From: Betaproteobacteria bacterium
Lineage (GTDB): Bacteria; Pseudomonadota; Gammaproteobacteria; Burkholderiales; Casimicrobiaceae
Length of the DNA: 64,000 nt
Assembly (NCBI GenBank): GCA_013298695.1
Contig: JAAFIS010000003.1
Coordinates: 62,001-126,000 of the forward strand
Reading direction: 5' to 3'
The position numbers and the translations under genes were made by a program. Below, piece after piece: positions 54,457-61,827 of this stretch. The first letter of the stretch is position 1, and each line of letters starts with the position of its first letter. Under the pieces are notes generated by a model. The model did not search any database. It was not told the DNA's origin and was given only the letters and a program-made list of their open reading frames with translations.

Positions 54457-54534
54457 TGCGTCCTAGCGAGCAAAGCGAGCGTCGTCTTAGAGGTCGAAGA
54501 CCTCGTCGTTCTAGGGCGAAAGCCCGACGTCCTT
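54457..54534 (-). repeat. Right hairpin array of the grpE-dnaK insertion
   Basis: Mirror image of the left array: TGCGTCCTA (54457), a 15-nt unit GCGAGCAAAGCGAGC (54466-54480, hairpin lost or mutated), GTCGTCTTA (54481), hairpin GAGGTC/GACCTC (54490-54504), GTCGTTCTA (54505), hairpin GGGC/GCCC with GAAA loop (54514-54525), GACGTCCTT (54526-54534). Each linker can pair with the linker in the matching place on the left. Confidence 0.88.
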
Positions 54535-54547
54535 TTGCGAGCCGCCA

Positions 54548-54577
54548 CTTGAATGGTGATCGAAGCGAACCCACATA
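54548..54577 (+). promoter_or_regulatory. Heat-shock-like promoter of dnaK
   Basis: CTTGAAT (54548-54554), 15-bp spacer, CCCACATA (54570-54577), a fair sigma-32 match. It lies downstream of the right array, so dnaK can be induced independently of the interrupted grpE message. Confidence 0.55.
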
Positions 54578-54609
54578 GCACAACAACAACTTAGTTACGG
54601 AGAAAAAAC

Positions 54610-56574
54610 ATGAGCAAAATCATCGGCATTGATCTGGGAACCACGAACAGCTGCGTAGCAGTGATCGAGGGCGGTCAGCCTAAAGTCATCGAAAATTCGG
54701 AAGGCGCGCGCACGACGCCGTCAATCGTTGCCTACATGGAAGACGGCGAGATTACCGTCGGTGCGCCTGCGAAGCGTCAAGCGGTGACGAACCCGAAGAA
54801 CACGATCTATGCAGTGAAGCGCTTAATCGGTCGCCGCTTCGAAGAAAAAGAAGTGCAGAAAGACATCAGCTTGATGCCGTATGCGATTGTCAAAAATGAC
54901 AACGGTGACGCTTGGGTTGAAGTGCGTGGCAAGAAAATTTCGCCACCTGCGGTCTCCGCAGAAACGCTGCGTAAGATGAAGAAAACGGCAGAGGACTACC
55001 TCGGCCACGAAGTCACCGAAGCGGTGATCACTGTGCCTGCCTACTTCAACGATTCGCAGCGCCAAGCGACAAAAGACGCAGGCCGAATTGCAGGCTTAGA
55101 AGTCAAGCGCATCATCAACGAGCCGACCGCAGCGGCGCTCGCGTTCGGTATCGACAAAGTCAAAAAAGACGGCAAGTTCGCGGTGTACGACTTGGGCGGC
55201 GGAACGTTCGACGTTTCGATCATCGAAATCGCAGACGTCGATGGCGAAAAGCAATTTGAAGTGCTCTCTACTAACGGTGATACGTTCTTGGGCGGCGAGG
55301 ATTTTGATCAACGCTTGGTCGATTACCTCTGCGAAGAATTCAAGAAGCAAAGCGGCATCGATCTCACCAAAGATCCGATTGCATTGCAACGTATCAAAGC
55401 GGCCGCAGAGCGCGCGAAGATTGAGCTTTCTTCAAGCCAGCAGTCGGAAATCAACGAACCTTACATCGCGATGGATGCGACCGGGCCGAAGCATCTCGCG
55501 CTCAAAGTCACGCGCGCGAAGCTCGAATCGTTGGTGGAAGAGTTGATCAATAAAACGATCGAGCCTTGTCGCGTTGCGTTGAAAGATGCGGGACTGTCGG
55601 TTAACCAGATTGATGATGTAATTTTGGTGGGCGGTCAGACGCGGATGCCAAAAGTCATCGAAGCGGTGAAAAACTTCTTCGGCAAAGAGCCACGTAAAGA
55701 CGTAAATCCTGACGAAGCCGTTGCCGTTGGCGCTGCGATCCAGGGCTCCGTTCTCGCGGGCGATCGCAAAGACGTGTTGTTGTTGGATGTGACACCGCTT
55801 TCGCTCGGTATCGAAACACTGGGCGGCGTGTGCACAAAACTCATCAAGAAAAACACCACGATTCCAACGAAGGCATCGCAGGTTTTCTCGACGGCGGACG
55901 ACAATCAATCCGCTGTGACGATTCACGTGTTGCAAGGTGAGCGCGAAGTCGCTGCGGGCAACAAGAGCCTTGGCCAATTTAATCTTGAAGGTATTCCGCC
56001 AGCGATGCGCGGCACGCCGCAGATCGAAGTGCAATTCGATATCGACGCCAACGGCATCCTGCACGTGAGCGCGAAAGACAAAGGCACTGGCAAAGAAAAC
56101 AAGATCACCATCAAAGCGAACTCGGGCTTGTCAGAAGACGAAATCCAGCGCATGGTGGATGATGCGAAAGCCAATGAAGCCGACGACAAAAAACGTCTCG
56201 AAACCGTTCAATCGCGCAACGCGCTTGACACGCTTGTACACAGCGTGAAGAAGAGCCTCGGCGAATACGGCGAACAAATCGACGCCGCTGAGAAAACGAG
56301 CATCGAGACCGCGATTAAAGACGCCGAAGAACTCCTAAAAAATCAGGAGGCCACGAAAGAGGCCATGGACGCGAAAGCCGAGTCGCTCTCCGCCGTTGCT
56401 CAAAAACTAGGCGAGAAAATGTACGCCGCCGCTCAAGCCGAAGCACAGAAAGCGGGCGGGGCTGAAGCCGCAGCAGGTGGCGCAGAAGCAAAAGCCGCCA
56501 GCGGGAAACCAGGCGACGACGCGAAAGTAGTGGATGCGGATTTCACTGAGGTGAAAGACGATAAGAAGAAGTAA
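54610..56574 (+). CDS. dnaK: Chaperone DnaK (Hsp70)
   Basis: 654 aa, complete Hsp70. ATPase domain: [15 protein letters not shown] at the start, then [16 protein letters not shown] near 195-210 and [12 protein letters not shown]. The linker [15 protein letters not shown] precedes the substrate-binding domain, followed by the helical lid and an Ala/Gly/Glu-rich tail ending in EVKDDKKK. It works with GrpE (upstream) and DnaJ; no dnaJ follows here, whereas it commonly does. A stem-loop terminator comes 14 bp after the stop. Confidence 0.98.
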   Translation: MSKIIGIDLGTTNSCVAVIEGGQPKVIENSEGARTTPSIVAYMEDGEITVGAPAKRQAVTNPKNTIYAVKRLIGRRFEEKEVQKDISLMPYAIVKNDNGDAWVEVRGKKISPPAVSAETLRKMKKTAEDYLGHEVTEAVITVPAYFNDSQRQATKDAGRIAGLEVKRIINEPTAAALAFGIDKVKKDGKFAVYDLGGGTFDVSIIEIADVDGEKQFEVLSTNGDTFLGGEDFDQRLVDYLCEEFKKQSGIDLTKDPIALQRIKAAAERAKIELSSSQQSEINEPYIAMDATGPKHLALKVTRAKLESLVEELINKTIEPCRVALKDAGLSVNQIDDVILVGGQTRMPKVIEAVKNFFGKEPRKDVNPDEAVAVGAAIQGSVLAGDRKDVLLLDVTPLSLGIETLGGVCTKLIKKNTTIPTKASQVFSTADDNQSAVTIHVLQGEREVAAGNKSLGQFNLEGIPPAMRGTPQIEVQFDIDANGILHVSAKDKGTGKENKITIKANSGLSEDEIQRMVDDAKANEADDKKRLETVQSRNALDTLVHSVKKSLGEYGEQIDAAEKTSIETAIKDAEELLKNQEATKEAMDAKAESLSAVAQKLGEKMYAAAQAEAQKAGGAEAAAGGAEAKAASGKPGDDAKVVDADFTEVKDDKKK

Positions 56575-56588
56575 ATGGTTGAATGAAT

Positions 56589-56616
56589 CGGGCTCCTGCG
56601 GGAGCCCGAGTTTCTT
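56589..56616 (+). terminator. Terminator of dnaK
   Basis: Stem CGGGCTCC/GGAGCCCG (56589-56608) with a TGCG loop, followed by a T-rich run AGTTTCTT. Confidence 0.85.
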
Positions 56617-56627
56617 GGGAGTTAAAT

Positions 56628-57086
56628 ATGAAGCAGATGGTCGTTAACGCGTTGGTTTCGCTTCTTACGGGGTTTTTCCTTGTCGTTGGTTTGGGCGGAG
56701 GAGTGTTGGTTGTCAGTCTGATTGACGATAAATTGAAGGACAAGCCGCGAGAGCGATATGGTCTTAATGCTCGTTTTGTACCAATTCCCGATTCCGCAAT
56801 CGTTGAAAGCTCGGTTGTAAATAACGTCCCGAAATTCACCGTCAGAGGCTCACTACGAAATACGGACACAATCGACTGGGATGTCGGTTTTATTCGCGTC
56901 GAGATACTTTCGAAAGCCACACCCGTAGGCAAATGCGAAGAACGCGATAGCCCGGATTATCGTATCGTGAAGCCCGCGCAAAGCATCAACTTTTTAATCG
57001 TGTGTTCAAGCATCGCTTTTCCAGTTTCGGGTGACATGCTTGACTATCGAGTTAAAGCTGAACGCTGGAATGACCAAAAGAAATAA
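56628..57086 (+). CDS. Membrane-anchored protein of unknown function
   Basis: 152 aa from ATG at 56628 with a GGGAG box; it begins 11 bp past the dnaK terminator. One N-terminal membrane helix (VVNALVSLLTGFFLVVGLGGGVLVVSL) is followed by a beta-rich outer part with two cysteines (KCEERDS and FLIVCSS), which could form a disulfide. No family recognised. Probably expressed from read-through or its own promoter. Confidence 0.7.
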   Translation: MKQMVVNALVSLLTGFFLVVGLGGGVLVVSLIDDKLKDKPRERYGLNARFVPIPDSAIVESSVVNNVPKFTVRGSLRNTDTIDWDVGFIRVEILSKATPVGKCEERDSPDYRIVKPAQSINFLIVCSSIAFPVSGDMLDYRVKAERWNDQKK

Positions 57087-57407
57087 TCAGCGGCGTCACC
57101 CCGGGGATTCGTACGCGTTTGACGCGATAGGGAGAAAGACCTTACGAGACGGCTCCGCGAATCGTCATACGTGCGAAGCGCACTTCGTCGACCAACACAT
57201 CGCGAATCCTGCTTTCAATTTGGCGATAGTTTCGTAGCCCGGATGCTGGCATCCGGGTTCCCGTTTCTGACGTAGCCGCGATGAAGTGAAACGGAATCGC
57301 GGCGCTTTTACCCGATCTCGATTTCACTTCGTTTCGTCCCGGCTACAAAAAATAGATCGCTTCGCGACGGACTAGAGAAACCCGGATGCCAGCATCCGGG
57401 CTACAAG
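57087..57407. other. 321-bp intergenic region with nested inverted repeats
   Basis: No credible gene. 57234-57404 is an inverted-repeat element described separately; the remainder, 57087-57233, holds nothing I recognise. Confidence 0.7.
57234..57404. repeat. Nested inverted-repeat element with 26-bp perfect ends
   Basis: Ends: 57234-57259 and 57379-57404 are perfect 26-bp inverted copies (start GTAGCCCGGATGCTGGC). Each arm is itself a hairpin CCCGGATGC/GCATCCGGG. An inner inverted pair is GTAGCCG...AAGTGAAA (57272-57290) and TTTCACTTC...CGGCTAC (57322-57345). It resembles a pair of interspersed palindromic units in head-to-head orientation and ends four bases from the brnA stop. Confidence 0.85.
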
Positions 57408-57704
57408 TTATGTCTTCGTCCCGCGTAACTCTGCCCGAATCGTTCTTCGAATCGCCTGCAGCACATCATCACTGCGCAGTTTGTCTTTTAACGCTTCGTT
57501 GATAAGCGCTTGATAGCTTGTCCCGAGCTTTTCGGCTTGCGCGCGATACTCCGCCAACACCGGCGCGTCAAGACGAATGGTGATTCGCTCTTTCTTTTCA
57601 CCCGCCTGCAGGCGCGCGAGCGCGGGTACGTCTTGCACGCGCTTTGCGTTACCGAAATCCATATCTTTCAATCGAGTGTGGAGATTACGTGAACTGTTGC
57701 TCAT
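57408..57704 (-). CDS. brnA: BrnA-type antitoxin
   Basis: 98-aa antitoxin of the BrnT/BrnA type II system. The C-terminal ribbon-helix-helix part is seen as ITIRLDAPVLAEYRAQAEKLGTSYQALINEALKDKL (about 42-76). It represses the operon and neutralises BrnT. The ATG overlaps the 3' end of the ancestral brnT frame (57685), the arrangement expected for an intact pair, although the toxin frame is broken upstream. Confidence 0.85.
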   Translation of the reverse strand: MSNSSRNLHTRLKDMDFGNAKRVQDVPALARLQAGEKKERITIRLDAPVLAEYRAQAEKLGTSYQALINEALKDKLRSDDVLQAIRRTIRAELRGTKT

Positions 57705-57969
57705 AGGTTTTCCTTTGCTTTGCGGTAGCTCTCCACGCTGAAATCAATCGAATCTCATCGCTCGCAGGTTACGTCCAAACAACGATAAGCGCTTTTCCGG
57801 ACTCGCTTCGCCCCAGCGTGACAAAACGAACCTCGCTTTCCGCATCATCGTCTTCGCGGGTGAGAGCGAATTGATCGAAGAGAACCGTTTGCGCGTCTTC
57901 GAAGGTGACGCCGTCGTGCGCAGTCGGGTTTCTCTTTGCTTTTGCGGGATTCCAGGTAACGACCATCAT
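57685..57969 (-). pseudogene. brnT: BrnT toxin gene with in-frame nonsense codon
   Basis: RelE-like ribonuclease toxin. The frame gives 66 aa (VVTWNPAKAKRNPTAHDGVTFEDAQTVLFDQFAL...ALIVVWT) and then TAA at 57769-57771. In the same frame after that stop comes P-A-S-D-E-I-R-L-I-S-A-W-R-A-T-A-K-Q-R-K-T-Y-E, the conserved BrnT C-terminus (normally like IRIISARRA with ER-x-x-YE), up to a second stop at 57685. A one-base change of the TAA would restore about 94 aa. The truncated product lacks the last strand and helix and is probably inactive. Confidence 0.88.
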
Positions 57970-58101
57970 CTAATTGTATGCACATTTGTATGCCGTAGAA
58001 AACGTATGCTTAGCCGCACCTCGTTTGCCCCAGCTGTCGGAAGCGGCGTACTTCTCCCATCAATAGTTGGTGGCGCTAGATGGGGAGCGTTGAAAACGGG
58101 C

Positions 58102-58695
58102 CTACATCATCACGCTTTTCAAAACTTGCTCACAAAACAAGATGAAATACTCCGCATCACCGTCGCTACGAAAACCGCGATATGGAATCGTGACCGCAAC
58201 AGATTGCCTCCCAATTTCGATATGCATCGTGGTGGGCGCGCCACCGGGCCAGCGCCGCCACCTGTTGATGAGGTCATCGGTTAGAACGTTTTTTACCGTT
58301 TCCGGTGCATCGCTGTAGGCTACGAATGCAGTGTCAAAAGCGCCGTTATCAAATTGCATTCGCATCAGGGATTCTTCCGCCGCGCGATTGGCGGTCAACT
58401 TGTCGTCCTTTGGTGCGAGTCGCATCCGCCACGAAATCGGCATGACAACTCCTGCGCGAAATTCCAGTTGCGGATCAGGTGCTTCGCTGTCGACCAGCGT
58501 TTCCCGCGCATGCCATCCAAAGACCTGCGGAACGTTGCAAGACCACGCGTTCGCCCCTTCGTACACCCAACCGCGCGCCACCGCCGCACGCCCGCGCGGG
58601 GAAGCGTTCGCACGAGCGCTAACCGCGCGCCCGAGAAAAATCATGGCGAACAACAACACAGCGCCGACAACAATCATCAATGCAAACTCACCCAT
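58102..58695 (-). CDS. Membrane-anchored protein of unknown function
   Basis: 197 aa from ATG at 58695 with an AAGGAGCG box; the frame extends to 58740 but the ribosome site favours this start. One N-terminal helix (FALMIVVGAVLLFAMIFLGRAV) precedes a soluble domain with strand-rich segments (GGAPTTMHIEIGRQSVAVTIPYRGF) and no known motif. Divergent from the glutathione peroxidase gene with 69 bp between starts. Confidence 0.65.
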   Translation of the reverse strand: MGEFALMIVVGAVLLFAMIFLGRAVSARANASPRGRAAVARGWVYEGANAWSCNVPQVFGWHARETLVDSEAPDPQLEFRAGVVMPISWRMRLAPKDDKLTANRAAEESLMRMQFDNGAFDTAFVAYSDAPETVKNVLTDDLINRWRRWPGGAPTTMHIEIGRQSVAVTIPYRGFRSDGDAEYFILFCEQVLKSVMM

Positions 58696-58764
58696 CTCGC
58701 GCTCCTTCTTGCCGCAGATTCGCGTAGCATTTGCGATCATCGATTAGAACCGATTGAACACATC

Positions 58765-59301
58765 ATGCGTAAATTTCTTGTACTGTTTTGTATGTCGATA
58801 GTCTGGGCGACCACGACATTCGCGCAACCGCCCGCCGTGTTAAGTCACACGCTCAACCCACTTCTTCCCGGAAAACCGATTGCGCTGTCGCAATACGCGG
58901 GCAAAGTCGTGCTGGTGGTGAATGTGGCGAGCGAATGCGGTTTCACGCCGCAATATGAAGGCTTAGAAGCGCTTTACAAACGCTATCAATCTAAGGGCTT
59001 TGTGATTCTGGGAATTCCAGCGAACGATTTCGGTGGGCAAGAGAAGGGTAGCAACAAACAAATCGCGGAATTTTGTAAAGCGAATTTTGGTGTGACCTTT
59101 CCGATGTTTGAAAAGATTGACGTGCCAATATCAAAGCATCCGCTGTTCGCTTCTCTCATTGGCGCAACGCGGCAAGCGCCAAAGTGGAATTTCCACAAAT
59201 ATTTGATTGATCGCAAGGGGGCTGTGATTGCTTACCCGAGCACGGTAGAGCCCCTATCGCCGACCTTGGTGAAGGCCGTTGAAGCGGCGCTCGCGATGTA
59301 G
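58765..59301 (+). CDS. Exported glutathione peroxidase-like enzyme
   Basis: 178 aa with a signal peptide (FLVLFCMSIVWATTTFAQ); the longer frame upstream overlaps the divergent gene and is not used. Peroxidatic Cys in NVASECGFTPQYEGLE, Gln in NDFGGQEKG and Trp in KWNFHKYL form the catalytic tetrad. A second cysteine (AEFCKANF) suggests a thioredoxin-type two-cysteine mechanism rather than glutathione. Reduces peroxides in the periplasm. Confidence 0.93.
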   Translation: MRKFLVLFCMSIVWATTTFAQPPAVLSHTLNPLLPGKPIALSQYAGKVVLVVNVASECGFTPQYEGLEALYKRYQSKGFVILGIPANDFGGQEKGSNKQIAEFCKANFGVTFPMFEKIDVPISKHPLFASLIGATRQAPKWNFHKYLIDRKGAVIAYPSTVEPLSPTLVKAVEAALAM

Positions 59302-59332
59302 CTAGTCCGCGTGGCTATGTGGAACGCTACGG

Positions 59333-61117
59333 TTACCCGCGAATACGCGCTTCACCCGTTTCTCTCCACATGCCCCAGAGCGCAGTTTCGAGATCGCGCG
59401 CGAATGAATGCGCATCGAACAAGGGGCTAGCCATCACCATTTCGCGTAGGCTAGAGCGAAGCAGCGCAAGCGCATCAACGTCGCTCGCAAAGGCAACTGC
59501 TTTCTCGACGTAGCTTTCAACACTCGGTGCAATCCAGTTATCGAGTCCAGCAGCGGTTAACAAACTTACACCTTGCCTTGAGATCAAGCTATCGCCTGCT
59601 AGCGTGAGCGTTGGAACACCCATCCATAGCGCTTCACAGGTTGTGGTGCCGCCTGGAAATGGAAAAGTGTCTAAGATGAAATCAATCTCGTGATGCGCTC
59701 TCAAATAGTCCAGCCGATTTGTTGCGGCAACGAGCGTGACACGTTGCGGGTCGATCGCATGCTTGACGAGCCGTTCGCGAAATAGAGCGCTGACGGCTTC
59801 ATCCGCAAACGCAGGTGATTGCACTCGAAGGCGTGCATTGGGAATTCTGGTGAGACACGCTGACCACACGGCGAGCACCGCGTTCGTGATCTTTGCGTAA
59901 TTTTGAAAACACCCGAGCGTGCAGTAACCACGCGCTTGCGCAGGTAATGGATTCACCGCGACCGCGTGCCCCGGTGGAGAAAAGCACAAACGCGTTCGTG
60001 GCAATCTCCAAACACGCTCGCTGAACTGTGCGCTGTGTTCTTTTTGCACGCTGATCTCGTCAACAAGAACGTAGTCAATCGCTGGCACTGCGGTCGTTGC
60101 GAAGTAGCCCAACCAAGATACGCTGACCGGCGCTGGCTTGAGTGCAAACATCGGCAAGCGATTGCCGAGCGTGTGCCCCGAAAGATCGACCAAAACATGA
60201 ATGCCGTCGTCACGAATTTGCTGCGCAAGGGCTGCGTCACTCATCGCATGCACGTTGCGCCATTGCTCGGCAGATTGCCGAAGCGCGCTCGCGGTGTCGC
60301 TTGACGCAGGCGACTCGTAGCGATTCGAGTAGAGGAAGATGGACAGCTGCGTTGCGTCGAGCTCTTTCAAAACTGTCTGTAGAAAATAGCCCACGGGGTG
60401 GTCGCGGAAGTCTGCGGATACCAGTCCCACGCGAAGCCGTCCATGCGGCATGGTCTGCGGCCACGATGTGAAACCATGGGCTTGCGTTACGCGAGCAATG
60501 TGTGTTGCGTACGCGTCAGAGAGAGCTCGTTGCTCCAGCGATGTCATCGTTGACGTGTAAGTCGCCGCCAATAAAAGACCATCCCATGCGAGCCATGCGT
60601 TCGGGTTAAGTCGCGTCGCATGTTGATACATCGCGATTGCCTGATCAACCTGCCCCAGATAGCTTAGCGTTGATGCGAGATTGAGCGCAATCATGGCGTC
60701 GTTCGGTGCAAGCGACAGCGCTTTTCGATGCGTCACTTCGCTCTCGTGAAGTCGACCCAGCTCCATTTGCAGAGTGCCGATCGAACTCAGCAGCATCGGC
60801 GTCGGCTTCAATGCGTACGCGAGACGAAGGTGACGCTCCGCTTCGGAAAACTGACCGAGTTCTTTGTAGATGACACCTAAATTTTGCTGCGAGTCGGCGT
60901 CGCGCTCATTGATTTCAACGGCGGTGCGTGTCGCCCGCAATGCTTCTTCGAGTCGACCTTGCAATTTAAGCAATCCCCCCAGAGCTTTCCAACCGAACGA
61001 GTGGGTGGGAAAGCGTTTGCTGAATGCGGTTGCTGCAACAAACGCTTGTTCGTAGCGCGCGGCCTTGAAATCGGCAACGATTTGGTCGGCGAGTTGTTGT
61101 TGGGAAGGGGGCGACAT
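59333..61117 (-). CDS. TPR-type O-GlcNAc transferase-like (SPINDLY family) protein, second copy
   Basis: 594 aa. The N-terminal TPR repeats are clearer than in the paralogue (LGGLLKLQGRLEEALRATRTAVEINERDADSQQNLGVIYKELGQFSEAERHLRLA). The glycosyltransferase family 41 part starts near 228 with LRVGLVSADFRDHPVGYFL and continues with DLSGHTLGNRLPMFALKPAPVSVSWLGYFATTAVPAIDY and DTFPFPGGTTTCEALWMGVPTL near the end. Acceptor unknown; no partner gene adjacent. The frame and domains are complete. Confidence 0.88.
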   Translation of the reverse strand: MSPPSQQQLADQIVADFKAARYEQAFVAATAFSKRFPTHSFGWKALGGLLKLQGRLEEALRATRTAVEINERDADSQQNLGVIYKELGQFSEAERHLRLAYALKPTPMLLSSIGTLQMELGRLHESEVTHRKALSLAPNDAMIALNLASTLSYLGQVDQAIAMYQHATRLNPNAWLAWDGLLLAATYTSTMTSLEQRALSDAYATHIARVTQAHGFTSWPQTMPHGRLRVGLVSADFRDHPVGYFLQTVLKELDATQLSIFLYSNRYESPASSDTASALRQSAEQWRNVHAMSDAALAQQIRDDGIHVLVDLSGHTLGNRLPMFALKPAPVSVSWLGYFATTAVPAIDYVLVDEISVQKEHSAQFSERVWRLPRTRLCFSPPGHAVAVNPLPAQARGYCTLGCFQNYAKITNAVLAVWSACLTRIPNARLRVQSPAFADEAVSALFRERLVKHAIDPQRVTLVAATNRLDYLRAHHEIDFILDTFPFPGGTTTCEALWMGVPTLTLAGDSLISRQGVSLLTAAGLDNWIAPSVESYVEKAVAFASDVDALALLRSSLREMVMASPLFDAHSFARDLETALWGMWRETGEARIRG

Positions 61118-61263
61118 GTGATGTTGTTGCGCGGACTACGATGCAGACGAAGTCATTTTGAGTGAGCGAGGACAGCGTTCGTAACTTAGGCTATTGCGTT
61201 TAAATTGATATCTTCGCATCATTTGTACTACGATGCGTTCATCGCTGTCTATTGCATAGAACT

Positions 61264-61674
61264 ATGACTTTCGCCATCTTCACCATTCTTCTCGTCGCAC
61301 TCATGCCAATCGTCTGCGCGGGCATCGCCAAGGGTGGAAAGTTCAAAACGCATCCGCGTGATGGCGGTTTTGATAACCGCAACCCGCGCGATTGGTTGGC
61401 CAAGCAAGAGGGGTATCGAAAATGGGCGGATGGAGCGCAGCAGAATTCGTGGGAAGCGCTGCCATTTTTCGCGAGCGCAGTGATCGTGAATCACATTTTG
61501 GGCGGCGCAGGAATCACCGCGAACTTACTTGCCGCAGCATTTGTACTGCTGCGGGCAATGTACGTTTATCTCTATCTCTCGGGAAAGCACGGCGCACGGT
61601 CTCTTGCTTGGGTCATCGCGCTCGCAGTCAACGTAGCGATTTTTTCTCTCCCGGTGGTGTTTCAGTATCTCTAA
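61264..61674 (+). CDS. MAPEG-family membrane protein
   Basis: 136 aa from ATG at 61264. Four hydrophobic helices in the MAPEG (eicosanoid/glutathione metabolism) pattern: FAIFTILLVALMPIVCAGIAKG, EALPFFASAVIVNHILGGAG, LLAAAFVLLRAMYVYLYLSG and LAWVIALAVNVAIFSLPVVFQYL, with the PR-DWLAKQ loop between the first two. Bacterial members are mostly uncharacterised; some show glutathione transferase activity. Confidence 0.85.
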   Translation: MTFAIFTILLVALMPIVCAGIAKGGKFKTHPRDGGFDNRNPRDWLAKQEGYRKWADGAQQNSWEALPFFASAVIVNHILGGAGITANLLAAAFVLLRAMYVYLYLSGKHGARSLAWVIALAVNVAIFSLPVVFQYL

Positions 61675-61711
61675 GAAACAGAGCACTTGTCGAACGAACA
61701 ATTCAAGCGTG

Positions 61712-61797
61712 AGCCCAATTTATACGGGCTAAAAATGTAATTCTAGAGGTTGACTACATTCTGTTTTTCAACCCAAGGCGCCCAAATGAACTGGGCG
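61712..61797 (+). repeat. Two dispersed palindrome copies in one intergenic gap
   Basis: AGCCCAATTTATACGGGCT (61712-61730) and CGCCCAAATGAACTGGGCG (61779-61797), 49 bp apart, between the convergent MAPEG gene and persulfide dioxygenase gene. The second could be read A-Q-M-N-W-A in one frame, like the copies within genes. Confidence 0.6.
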
Positions 61798-61827
61798 AAC
61801 ACTGAAAAAGTTGATGGGATATTTGGG

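Noticed and set aside
53935-54534. CRISPR-like array of short repeats at the grpE-dnaK junction
   Set aside because: The repeat is only 9 nt, the units between are self-complementary rather than unique spacers, the two sides are inverted, and no cas gene is present.
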